From the NCBI GenBank assembly GCA_964638715.1, contig CAZWZF010000012.1, forward strand, positions 1 through 64,000: a stretch of 64,000 nucleotides of DNA, in the 5' to 3' direction. A model generated the notes under the pieces. The model had not been told where the DNA came from. It saw only the letters and a list, made by a program, of their open reading frames with translations, and made no database searches. Below are positions 53,123 through 62,700 of the stretch, one piece after another. The DNA is from JBAXQQ01 sp037131695. GTDB taxonomy: Bacteria > Armatimonadota > Hebobacteria > CAIYQO01. Made by a program: the position numbers and the translations under genes. The number at the start of each line of letters is the position of its first letter. Positions within the stretch are counted from its first letter, which is position 1.

Positions 53123-53151
53123 ATAATATCGTTTATTTTTATAGGTGTCAA
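53123..53151 (-). promoter_or_regulatory. Promoter of the GntR-LacI gene
   Basis: Minus strand TTGACA (53151-53146), 17-base spacer, TATTAT (53128-53123), giving a 5' leader of about 37 bases before GTG 53079. Its position excludes the longer ATG start at 53154. Confidence 0.8.
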
Positions 53152-53207
53152 CAATTATATGTACACATAATGAAATTTTTAGAAAAAAGTTTCATAAAAA
53201 CAACAAA

Positions 53208-53233
53208 ATGCCCGATATTCACATATCGGGCAT
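53208..53233 (-). terminator. Intrinsic terminator of dapL
   Basis: ATGCCCGATAT (53208-53218) and ATATCGGGCAT (53223-53233) form a perfect 11-bp stem with a 4-base loop, 28 bases after the dapL stop; T-rich on the far side in minus-strand reading. Confidence 0.9.
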
Positions 53234-53261
53234 CATTTTTGTAATAATATTCAATTTTATA

Positions 53262-54440
53262 CTATTTAAGATTTTTAAATCTTCTCATCGCTTCTATCAC
53301 ATTGTCATGGTTGCCAAATGCTGTCAGACGGAAGAAACCTTCACCGTTGGCGCCGAATCCTGCGCCGGGAGTTCCTACAACATTGGCATTTGCCAGCAGG
53401 TAGTCAAAGAACTCCCATGATGACATGCCGTCCGGGCATTTCAGCCAGATATACGGAGAATTTTCGCCGCCGCAGAACCAAATGCCCATTTCACGTAAAG
53501 TATCAGCGATAACCTTCGAGTTTGTCATGTAGTAGCTGATTGCATCGCGAGTCTGCTGCTGGCCTTCTGGTGTGAATACCGCTTCGGCGCCGCGCTGGAC
53601 TATATATGGAACGCCATTAAACTTTGTGGTCTGCCTGCGCAGCCACAGCTTATTCAGGCTCACATTGTTTCTCATCAATTCTTTCGGCACAACTGTATAA
53701 CCGCAGCGAGTACCGGTAAAGCCGGCAGTTTTTGATAATGAAGAGAACTCGATAGCGCAATTCTTTGCACCGTCAATTTGATAAATTGATGTCGGCAAAG
53801 TGCTGTCAGCAATAAACGCTTCATAAGCCGCGTCAAAAAGGATAATCGCGTCATTTTTAATGGCATAATCAACCCAGCTTTTCAACTGTTCGCGATTGTA
53901 TACCGCTCCGGTGGGATTATTGGGTGAGCAAAGATAGATAATGTCTGCCGTCACATCGTCGTCCGGCATAGGCAGAAAATTATTTGCTGCACTGCCGTCC
54001 ATAAATGCGATTTTTCTGCCAGCCATGATATTAGTGTCAACATAAACCGGGTAAACCGGGTCCGGCACCAAAATCGCATTATCTACATCAAATATATCGA
54101 GAATATTCCCCAGGTCGCTTTTCGCACCATCAGAAATAAACACATCATTTTCATCGAAATCTACATCCTTCAGAGAATAGTAGTCTGCAACCGCTTTGCG
54201 CAAGAACGCATAACCCTGTTCCTCGCCATAGCCGCGAAAATATTCTGCTATACCCATTTCTTCAGATGCTTTTTTCATTGCGTCGACAACCACAGGAGCA
54301 AGCGGCAGCGTAACGTCGCCGATTCCCAATCGGATTACATTTTTATCCGGATTAGCGGATTTATACTCGTTGACTTTTCTGGCAATGGTTGAGAAGAGAT
54401 AACTGTCCTTCAAATTAAGGTAATTATTATTAATTTTCAT
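53262..54440 (-). CDS. dapL: LL-diaminopimelate aminotransferase
   Basis: 392 residues from ATG 54440 (GGGGA close upstream). PLP-dependent fold type I: KINNNYLNLKDSYLFSTIAR is the diagnostic DapL N-terminus, GIGDVTLPL, GAKSDLGNILDIFD, PDPVYPVYVDTNIMAGR, SPNNPTGAVY, and the PLP lysine in SSLSKTAGFTGTRCG. It converts tetrahydrodipicolinate to LL-diaminopimelate in one step for lysine and cell-wall synthesis. Slightly shorter than the usual 405-411 residues but complete at both ends (GEGFFRLTAFG near the C-terminus). Single gene with its own terminator; the 32-residue upstream extension to 54536 lacks family similarity. Confidence 0.95.
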   Translation of the reverse strand: MKINNNYLNLKDSYLFSTIARKVNEYKSANPDKNVIRLGIGDVTLPLAPVVVDAMKKASEEMGIAEYFRGYGEEQGYAFLRKAVADYYSLKDVDFDENDVFISDGAKSDLGNILDIFDVDNAILVPDPVYPVYVDTNIMAGRKIAFMDGSAANNFLPMPDDDVTADIIYLCSPNNPTGAVYNREQLKSWVDYAIKNDAIILFDAAYEAFIADSTLPTSIYQIDGAKNCAIEFSSLSKTAGFTGTRCGYTVVPKELMRNNVSLNKLWLRRQTTKFNGVPYIVQRGAEAVFTPEGQQQTRDAISYYMTNSKVIADTLREMGIWFCGGENSPYIWLKCPDGMSSWEFFDYLLANANVVGTPGAGFGANGEGFFRLTAFGNHDNVIEAMRRFKNLK

Positions 54441-54748
54441 TATTCCCCATAACCGGATATCGCTACCAAGCGGCATCCGCAAAGTTAGTTTTATTCGCGA
54501 AGGTATTATACTATTTTTAAACAGCTTTGACATCATCCGAGGTGAAGAAGAGAGAAGAGAGTGGTTGTATTGGAGGTTATTATTTCAATACAACCACCCC
54601 TGCATATAATTATGGTCATTGCAATTATATAAAAAACACCCAGTATTTAAATACAAGGTGTCTATTTTATAATAATATTCGTTTTTAACTATAAAATTAA
54701 AATAATAAATCTCCCCCTTTCCTTTGGAGAGGATGTCGGGGGGTGAGG
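54441..54748. other. Intergenic region between dapL and the ABC operon
   Basis: No gene. AT-rich, with a C/G-block hairpin near 54711-54746 (CTCCCCC and GGGGGGTGAG) directly after the last gene of the ABC operon, which may terminate that operon and resembles the dispersed C/G-block family. Confidence 0.5.
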
Positions 54749-55480
54749 TCATTCTCCCATGCTTCCAGTGTCAATCTGTACGTTTGCCCTTTCTTCCAGA
54801 CGGTCGAGTTTACCGTCGCGAATCCAGGCTATGCGGTCGCTGATATTCAGCATCTTCACGTCATGGGTGGCGGTAATGATAGTAATATTCAAATCATCCT
54901 GCAATTGCTTCAACAGGTTAATTACTTCTTCACCGGTTTTGCTGTCAAGGTTGCCAGTTGGTTCATCCGCCAAAATAATGGCGGGAGAGTTTGCAAGGGC
55001 GCGGGCGATGGCGACGCGCTGCATTTGACCGCCGGATAGCTGCATTGGCAGATGGTCGATACGATGCCCCAGGCCTACCTGGGTCAAAATCTTCGTTGCT
55101 TTTTCATTAGCTTCATCTTTCGGGGTATTTTTCAGGATCATTGGCAATGCTACATTTTCCAGCGCGGTCATAACCATAATCAAGTTATACGATTGGAAAA
55201 TATAGCCGATAGTGTTACAGCGAATCCATGCCTGGCGTGCCTCTGGTAATGAAAAAAGGTCTTCTCCCATAAACTCGATATTTCCACTGGTGGGGATATC
55301 AAGTGCGCCGATCATATTAAAAAAAGTTGATTTCCCAGAACCAGATGGACCCATGATAGACAGGTACTCACCTTCATAGATATCCAGAGATACCCCTTTG
55401 AGTGCCCATACTTCTTCATCACCCATCATATATTTGCGCTTCACATCGTTGGCGCGGATAATAATCTTGTCTTTTTTCAT
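54749..55480 (-). CDS. ABC transporter ATPase, MacB/LolD type
   Basis: 243 residues. Walker A GPSGSGKST (44-52), LSGGQMQRVAIARAL signature, IILADEPTGNLDS Walker B, and a His switch in ATHDVKML. The segment after Walker A and the GNLDS D-loop are typical of MacB/LolD ATPases that serve FtsX-type permeases rather than importers. Last gene of the operon; its ATG overlaps the stop of the PqqD-like gene by four bases. Confidence 0.93.
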   Translation of the reverse strand: MKKDKIIIRANDVKRKYMMGDEEVWALKGVSLDIYEGEYLSIMGPSGSGKSTFFNMIGALDIPTSGNIEFMGEDLFSLPEARQAWIRCNTIGYIFQSYNLIMVMTALENVALPMILKNTPKDEANEKATKILTQVGLGHRIDHLPMQLSGGQMQRVAIARALANSPAIILADEPTGNLDSKTGEEVINLLKQLQDDLNITIITATHDVKMLNISDRIAWIRDGKLDRLEERANVQIDTGSMGE

Positions 55481-55869
55481 TTCAACTTGTCCCCGGTTGC
55501 AGATGCCGGCACTTTCAGCAAAATCATCTGCATCTGCATTAGTTTTTTAGTGAAAAGTATCACTGCCTGTTCTATTTCCTCGCGCGATTTATCGAATTTA
55601 GCGTTCATTTTATCGATAATCTGCCGTAAATTAGTTTTGCCGTCCACCAGCGAATAATACGCGGTGCCATATTCATCCAGTTCTATCTTGCGGCTGTAAT
55701 CGTATCGCAGCCAGAGCACCACGTGCTTCAACATTCCCGACGGCTCCTGCGATAACCGCAAGTGCATCATGCCTTTGCTATCGTATTTTATCTCTAAATT
55801 ATCCGGCTTTATCGGTATTACCGATAACGGATTTTTTACAACCGGATATTCTTCTTGCTTTTTCGCCAT
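55477..55869 (-). CDS. PqqD-like (RiPP-recognition-fold) protein
   Basis: 130 residues. The C-terminal ~80 residues (RKIELDEYGTAYYSLVDGKT, LRQIIDKMNAKFDKSREEIEQAV, LFTKKLMQMQMILL) follow the PqqD pattern: beta strands, then DG.t.l.eIi..l, then helix. PqqD-fold proteins bind peptide leaders in RiPP biosynthesis. The N-terminal 50 residues are extra and charged. It is translationally coupled on both sides (TAATG upstream, ATGA downstream) between two ABC ATPases, an unusual setting. No radical SAM enzyme or precursor peptide was found in the window. It might instead be a transport adaptor. Confidence 0.75.
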   Translation of the reverse strand: MAKKQEEYPVVKNPLSVIPIKPDNLEIKYDSKGMMHLRLSQEPSGMLKHVVLWLRYDYSRKIELDEYGTAYYSLVDGKTNLRQIIDKMNAKFDKSREEIEQAVILFTKKLMQMQMILLKVPASATGDKLK

Positions 55870-56648
55870 TAGTGTATCTGTCCAACATCGATATCAAGTT
55901 CATCCGATGTGACAACCTTGCCAATTAATCCGTCTTCAATCCAAACAATGCGGTCCGACCGCTTCAGCATTTTCAGGTCATGGGTGGCGGTAACAATCGT
56001 CACTCCCAGGTCATCCTTTAACCGGGCGAATAACTCGATGATTTCTTCACCGGTACGCAAGTCAAGGTTGGCAGTTGGTTCGTCTGCCAGAATGATAGCC
56101 GGTTCATTTGCCAGTGCGCGGGCAATAGCAAGACGCTGCTGCTGACCACCGGACATCTCCGCAGGTTTGTGCAACGCGCGGGTTTCCAATCCAACCAACG
56201 CCAATATTTCCAAAGCTTTTTCGCGGGCATCCTCGCTGCTGACCCCGGCGAATGACATCGGCAGCATTACATTTTCCAGACAAGACATAACTTGAATAAG
56301 GTTGTATGACTGAAAGATGTATCCAACCTTACGGCAGCGCAGCCACGCCAATTCGTAAGGATCAAGCTGCGCAATATCTACCTGGTCAATATATACCTTG
56401 CCGGAAGTCGGTTTTGCCAAGCCGCCAATCATGTTAAAAAAGGTAGTCTTACCCGAACCGGATGGTCCCATAATGGAGATATATTCACCGCGGATGATAT
56501 CCATGGTCGCCCCGCGCAGCGCGTGGGTTTCCGAGTCGCCCATTCGGTAAATTTTCTTCACATCAACCGCGCGGATAATATATTCACCCGCGGTGGTATC
56601 TGCCGCTTTATCGAAAAAAGAATTCATATTTTCAGTTGTAATAGCCAT
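55869..56648 (-). CDS. ABC transporter ATPase, MacB/LolD type (second)
   Basis: 259 residues. Walker A GPSGSGKTT (61-69), MSGGQQQRLAIARAL, IILADEPTANLDL, ATHDLKML. About 20 residues longer at the N-terminus than its partner and divergent in sequence, so the two may form a heterodimer. It starts 13 bases after the small FtsX gene. Confidence 0.93.
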   Translation of the reverse strand: MAITTENMNSFFDKAADTTAGEYIIRAVDVKKIYRMGDSETHALRGATMDIIRGEYISIMGPSGSGKTTFFNMIGGLAKPTSGKVYIDQVDIAQLDPYELAWLRCRKVGYIFQSYNLIQVMSCLENVMLPMSFAGVSSEDAREKALEILALVGLETRALHKPAEMSGGQQQRLAIARALANEPAIILADEPTANLDLRTGEEIIELFARLKDDLGVTIVTATHDLKMLKRSDRIVWIEDGLIGKVVTSDELDIDVGQIH

Positions 56649-56661
56649 GAGTCAGTTCCTT

Positions 56662-57678
56662 TTATACGTTGCTTCGCAGTGCCATTGCCGGAATCATGCG
56701 GGCGGCAAAATTAGCCGGATATATCGCTGCCAGCATTGATAATAAAACGCCAGCAATCAGGGTGCCGAAAGAAGTTAACAACAGCAGCGGATAATCCATG
56801 GCGCCAAAAACGAGTTTCATGCCATACATCGAGCCGAATGCTACCATCGGTACCAATACCCCGAGCAGCACCCCGAATATAGAGCCTACCAATCCGATAA
56901 TACCGCTTTCCAATAAGAAGAGCCTGCGAATGAATACCGATAGCGCACCCAGGCACTTCATGGTTCCAATCTCTTTAAACCGTTCTGTCACCGACATCAA
57001 CAGCGCGTTGGCAATACCGATAACAGTAACCAGCAGAGAGATAGCCACCACCCAGATAGCACGTGCGGTATCTTCTTTCTGTTTTGCCTGCGCATTTACA
57101 TCGGCAGCGGCTTGCGCGGTACCCATGTTCAGCATTTTAACACCAGTAGTATCACTGGCAAGATAATTTCTGTCACCTACAGTATCGATAACAATTGCCT
57201 GCTTCATACCGGCAGATAATTCTGCTATTGACGACTTTAAATTTTTATCAGCACCCATGATAATGAGTAAATATGCATCTTTGCCAATTTCAGCAGATGT
57301 CGATGGCTTTAACCCCGGGATAATATCGCCGCAGACTCGTATTTCATCCGGATTTTTACTAACCAGCCATTCAACCAGCTTGGTTTCAGGCACTGTCAGT
57401 TTTCCAGATGCTACAATGCCGATTATCTTGCCTTTTGCATTGCCCATCTCACTGCCAACCAGAGTCGACATTAAGTTAACCTCAGCACGGATTTTCTGTT
57501 CGTTGGATACCGTGCGTTTAATCAACTCGCCGGTAATTACGTTCATCAGGAACGCAATGCCCAGCACCACGCCGGACAGTGTCACTAATGCCCGACCCAA
57601 TCTTATTTTAATTCCCTGCAGTGTAATCTGCAGAACTATTTTCCACGGCAGGTTTACCTGTGTACCGATACGTTCCAT
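56662..57678 (-). CDS. FtsX-like ABC permease (small subunit)
   Basis: 338 residues. N-terminal membrane segment (RALVTLSGVVLGIAFLMNVI), periplasmic domain (about 45-195), then three membrane segments (IWVVAISLLVTVIGIANALL, LLESGIIGLVGSIFGVLLGV, LLTSFGTLIAGVLLSMLAAI), the four-helix MacB/FtsX layout, with the coupling motif ERFKEIGTMKCLGA. Pairs with the giant permease encoded two genes upstream. Fifteen bases from the OPT gene. Confidence 0.9.
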   Translation of the reverse strand: MERIGTQVNLPWKIVLQITLQGIKIRLGRALVTLSGVVLGIAFLMNVITGELIKRTVSNEQKIRAEVNLMSTLVGSEMGNAKGKIIGIVASGKLTVPETKLVEWLVSKNPDEIRVCGDIIPGLKPSTSAEIGKDAYLLIIMGADKNLKSSIAELSAGMKQAIVIDTVGDRNYLASDTTGVKMLNMGTAQAAADVNAQAKQKEDTARAIWVVAISLLVTVIGIANALLMSVTERFKEIGTMKCLGALSVFIRRLFLLESGIIGLVGSIFGVLLGVLVPMVAFGSMYGMKLVFGAMDYPLLLLTSFGTLIAGVLLSMLAAIYPANFAARMIPAMALRSNV

Positions 57679-57693
57679 AAAATTTCTCCCGTT

Positions 57694-59739
57694 TTAAAAC
57701 GGCGCGGCGGAAATGGCGTTTTTAATCAACAGTACCGCCACACCCAGCAACGCAATCAACCCGACACCAGCACCATAGCCAGCGAAAACAACCGGAATCA
57801 TCTGCAAGAATCTCTTCTCGCCGAACTTCTTCTGTAAATAAAATTTTCCTATCAACGCGCCGGCGAATTCAAATATAAACGCGTGAGGCATACCGCCAAT
57901 ACCGCGGATAAAACCATAAATAGCCATTACCGGCAACCCAAACATTGAAAGCAATGAATATGCGATAACAGTGAATGAGAAACTGCTGGCAATTACAGTT
58001 GGATGCAGTGCCTGGTAGAACATCGGCACCGCGCCGCCGGTATCCAGTGTCGCCGACCATACCAATATGGTGTTCTTTGCCTGCAAATCCCACATCTGTT
58101 GTACAAACGGAAACTGTTCTGATGGAATAGGCATAGCATGCCAGATAAATGCCCAGAATACAAGGCTGAGCAGCAAGCTTAAAGGAATAATTAAGATGTC
58201 AGCCTTAACATAAGACCAAAAATTAGTACCCGTTAATTCGTTAACCCTGAACTGCTGTACCCCTGCACCATAGTTGTCTACCGGGATTGGAGCCAGCCAG
58301 ATATTAATGCCTTTAACACCTGAAAGGATATAAGCACCTTCACGAACAAAAGGTATTTCAACCTGCTGGCCGCAGATACCGATTAATTTCGCGTTAACAT
58401 AGGATATAAACGGTGTATATATAAGAGTAAAAAAAAGTAGGAATATTATCGGGAACTCCGGCACCAGACGGTGACATAAATAGGTCAATCCCAAAGAACA
58501 TATCGCATATAAGCACAGCGCGATAGCCGGGGAAAAATCGCCGCGACCAGCCGGTACGTCCCAGATATTTTCTTTTCGCGCGGTGACGCTTTTCATTGCT
58601 TCCCGGGTAGCGCGAATCTCTTTCGTTTTTTTCAACACGTCGCGAACGGTCTGGAAAATTGCCACTACCGCGACTGCCGCCGCAACACCGATACCAAAAC
58701 TCATCCAGAAATCAACCGAATTAGAATAAGTAGTGGTAACAGTATTCATACCTGGCGACCAGCGGTGAAGTATTCCCATACTATGCAAAATAGGATTCAT
58801 TACTGAAGTTATTATAACAGCAGTAAATGTACCCATTACCGCCCAAAACGGAATAATCATACCCATTAATACCAGGCCAAGATCTATTGTAACACCAGTA
58901 GGTGTTGCTGGCAGTATTCCCTGGGTAATGGTTGTAGCATCAAACCACGGCATTGGAATAATTTGAATGGGTTTAGCTAAAAACGCGCCGGAAATCATCG
59001 GCACGCCAATTTGTACAGCGGCAAAGGCCAAGCCTATTATCGCGCCGATTGAAAAAGCTTTCCATTTCCAGGTGGCTTTCTTCTCATGTGATTCTGACAG
59101 TGCCATGGCACCCTGTGCGCTGATAGGTGCAAATGGGAATGGCAGTTTTTCAATATCCGATGTTAAGCGGAACAGGAAATAACTTAATGTATATCCACTA
59201 ATTTTACTAATAATGGTCATTAACACGATTATCGAAATTGGGATTAACCAATCAGAATGCATCAGGTTGCGCTGCAATAATGCGTCACTTCCCGGGGGTG
59301 GCGCCCACCATGATGGGAATTGTCCAACAAGCCCTACGTTTCGAACGGCATCAGAACTGATGAGATATTGACGGAAAATCAACTGTCCCATAGGACCACC
59401 AGCAGCCATGGCACCAGCAACATAAAGCAGAATTACCAGTTCCTGGGTATCCATCGTTTTCAAAGCCCGACGGGTAATTTCTGAGAAGATAATTACCGTA
59501 ACCCATGACGCATTGATAGCGCCACCAGTAATAAGACTAAGGAAGATAGATGCTGGCATCATCAGCAAACCGCAGAATATTGCGCCTGCGACGGCTGTCC
59601 AGGTGAAACCATTTTTATATTCTTTGGCTGGTTCCATTAAAGAACGGTAAAGCTCTAATTCATTATCAGATGAGCGGATAGCTGTATCACCCGCCACTTT
59701 AACGTCTTTTTCTTCAACTATTTTATTGTTATCAACCAT
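57694..59739 (-). CDS. OPT-family oligopeptide transporter-like membrane protein
   Basis: 681 residues with a dozen or more hydrophobic segments (FTWTAVAGAIFCGLLMMPAS, WLIPISIIVLMTIISKISGY, VWAATLDT-like turns, MIPVVFAGYGAGVGLIALLG). PFPFAPISAQGAMAL and the family-like GYTLSYFLFRL region fit OPT/YSL transporters, which move peptides or metal chelates. An acidic N-terminal tail of ~45 residues is cytoplasmic. Unusual as a member of an FtsX/ABC operon; it may import or recycle the peptide that the ABC part exports. Confidence 0.8.
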   Translation of the reverse strand: MVDNNKIVEEKDVKVAGDTAIRSSDNELELYRSLMEPAKEYKNGFTWTAVAGAIFCGLLMMPASIFLSLITGGAINASWVTVIIFSEITRRALKTMDTQELVILLYVAGAMAAGGPMGQLIFRQYLISSDAVRNVGLVGQFPSWWAPPPGSDALLQRNLMHSDWLIPISIIVLMTIISKISGYTLSYFLFRLTSDIEKLPFPFAPISAQGAMALSESHEKKATWKWKAFSIGAIIGLAFAAVQIGVPMISGAFLAKPIQIIPMPWFDATTITQGILPATPTGVTIDLGLVLMGMIIPFWAVMGTFTAVIITSVMNPILHSMGILHRWSPGMNTVTTTYSNSVDFWMSFGIGVAAAVAVVAIFQTVRDVLKKTKEIRATREAMKSVTARKENIWDVPAGRGDFSPAIALCLYAICSLGLTYLCHRLVPEFPIIFLLFFTLIYTPFISYVNAKLIGICGQQVEIPFVREGAYILSGVKGINIWLAPIPVDNYGAGVQQFRVNELTGTNFWSYVKADILIIPLSLLLSLVFWAFIWHAMPIPSEQFPFVQQMWDLQAKNTILVWSATLDTGGAVPMFYQALHPTVIASSFSFTVIAYSLLSMFGLPVMAIYGFIRGIGGMPHAFIFEFAGALIGKFYLQKKFGEKRFLQMIPVVFAGYGAGVGLIALLGVAVLLIKNAISAAPF

Positions 59740-59780
59740 TTATATATACTCCGCCATTTACCAGGTCGGTCAGATTTAAT

Positions 59781-62700
59781 TTACGCGTTATTCTCTTTTG
59801 TCAACAACATTTCTTTGGCTTCGGCAAACATTTCGCTACGTTCTACATCGCTTACCGCGCGCCAGCTAAGGAACTGTTTGCGCAGTGAGCCAAGGAATGG
59901 CATTACCGCCCGTTCCCAGCCAGACATGGTACCACTCAGCCGTTCAATAGTGGCATAAGCGATGTATTCCTTCGTCTCCGGGTCAGTAGGAAGTGTAATT
60001 GTCATCCGTTGAGACACACCCTGGTCATAAGGTTTCAGCCATACGGTAGTCTCAATTCGTGGAACCAACCCTACCCCGCCTTCTTCAAGATTTTCTTCAA
60101 TAAAAGATACATCCGGTGGCGAACAATGGAAAGTGCCGGATGAACCCTCGCCATTAGCATCGAGCCAGCGATAGAAATAGCTCATTACAGCAACCCGGTC
60201 ATGTGCGGTGAAGGTGAACGGCAGTGTCATCTTCATAACATCGCCTTCAGCCTGCGGCACAGACCAGCTCATTTCATCAGACGGCAACGCCATTTTAGCA
60301 GCAGCTTGCGCCGGAATGATAGTAGATAACATAACCGCGGCAACCAGGAAAACTGATGCCCAGATAGTCTCAATTGAGCTATAGTCCATGTTGAGACCAG
60401 TTGTTAGCCCAAACGAGGTTAACACACTGCCAACAATTTGACTCAGCAGATATCCCGCCAGAGCTCCGATAACCGCATATACACAAGCCTCTGCCATGAA
60501 CATAAAGAAGATATGGTTTGGCGCGATACCAACGGCGTTGTATACATATATTTCATCCTGCCGTTCATAAACAGAACCACGCATGGTATTAAATACTGTC
60601 AATGCCGCCAGAATTAGCGGAATTATCAATGCAAGAACACCTTCGCTGCGACGTCCGCGGGTTCGCTGACCGGAATATGCATAACCATCAATCGCATAAT
60701 ATCCCGGAACCCCTACCCGCTCTAAATATTGGGCGACAACGGCACGCTGTTCACTGTTGGAAATCCTCGGATGCTCCAACCCGCCAGGTATTAATGTATA
60801 TGGTTCAGATGGCAGGCCTATCGAACAGGATATTTGAATTACTTCTTCTTTGCCGGCATTAACAATCGGTGCTTTATTGGTAAGGATAACCAACGAACCC
60901 GGAAGGCGCGCAATGTTAAATGGAAGTACCGATTTATCGCCTACTGATGATCTGCCCAGGGTTTGAATACTGTTAAGGTCATAAGGTAGAATAGATTGTC
61001 CATCCAATCCGGCATGTTTGCTTATAGCAATGCTGTCAAAAATACCCAGCACAACATAATCTTCATTGCGGATAGTGACGATTGGCTTTTTACCGCTGTC
61101 AACATCAGCAACACTGATTTCCAGCTTTTTAGCCACTTCATCAGGAAGCATCACATAATTAACCATCTTGTAGCCAGTTCTTAACGCTTCTGCCTTTTCT
61201 TCTGATGTCGCCGGTGGACGCGGGAACCAGGTCTTTTTCGTAATTAAATATTGGTCAATATGCGAGAATTGATTTTCATTCCATGATAATACCACTGCTG
61301 CGTTAACGTCGGTGCTTTTCGAATTGTTATTATTAACACCTTTGGTATCAAGTGTGATCACCGCGTTCTTTAATTCCAGCGGGTTAAGTTTGCTGACTAC
61401 CCATGATTGTACTGCTATAGGATAATCCAGACCGTATAACTGACGCAAGTTGGAAATTTCGTTGTCAGTCAATGGCGCAAAGTTAATATCGCGTCTAAAA
61501 ATGCCATTTGACGGAGCGCGGCCAATGGTGGTTTCATCTTCAATTACGTCGGATGATACCGACGTGAAACAAATCATGGCGAAGGTAATAAGAACCAGAG
61601 TGCCGCAGGTTAACCCTGTGCGCACTTTACGCCGACGCATATTATTCAACCCGAGCATAAATGCGGTTCCAATTACACCGGCGCGGTTAATATCTGCGCC
61701 TTCCACAGTGCCTTCGCGTTTACGTAAATCTTTTATCGTCTGTTGGAATTTTCCTCCCACCATGACGATGACCAGCAGTGCCAGCAATGAAATAAGGAAT
61801 CCCAGCAAAATCATCATCGGCGAAGCAACCATGCGGAATGCCGGATGGAATGCCTGCAGCAACAGGAATGATAACGTAAAGATAACCGCACTTGCCAACA
61901 GTTGTTTGCGAATATCGGTGAAACCAAATACCAGCTTCTCAAAGAAAAACGCGAATGGAATCAGCAAGCCAAGGTACCATAAAATACCCAGGATAGCACT
62001 GGCGATTTTCATACGGATAACTGGGTGGTTATTCGTCGCGTCTGCCAATGCTCTTCCAGCATCATTAACTGCCAAAACAGTCTGACCTTCCACGCGTTCT
62101 TTCCGTGCCCGCAGCAATGACTCTATGGCACGCGCGTGTGATTCCTTCATCTGCTTGTCTGCCATGTGGTATTTATCCTGAATACGCAGACGCTTGGCAT
62201 TGGTACGCAGCATAGACGCCGCGGCATCGAAATACGAGAAAGTCAAATTTGGAGTATCGGCAGCCAGGTAACCATTGCCGTAAAGTTCCTGCTCATTATC
62301 CGGGATATCTGGCGAATCAATACTTAATTTATCATCAGGGTTCACATTCAGCATAAAGGCGCGATACGTTTGAACTTCCGGGTTCTCCATGCTGCCGTCT
62401 TTTAACGCAATTGCGTAGCTGAAATCCGGCGGCAGGAAAGCGCTGTATGCCGGCGAGTCTGGTGCTGATATAATATTGCTCTTTTCCGGTGTCTGCAGGG
62501 ATCCTATGCGGACAAAGTCAAAACCGGCATAAGAGTTCAGAGTTTTCGGGTTTCCTTTCTGGAAACAGGAACTCTGGGAAGCTCGGAAGAGTGCTATATT
62601 TACCGGTTTGTCTACGCCGCGTATCAATGTGTTTGGAATTACTTTTTCATTCTGGAATATAGAATTTGACGCGGTAGTATCAGCATAAAACAGCAGGTTG

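Noticed and set aside
53080..53154. Upstream extension of the GntR-LacI regulator to ATG 53154
   Set aside because: The promoter (TTGACA-17-TATTAT) lies inside this stretch, and GTG 53079 has a proper ribosome site.
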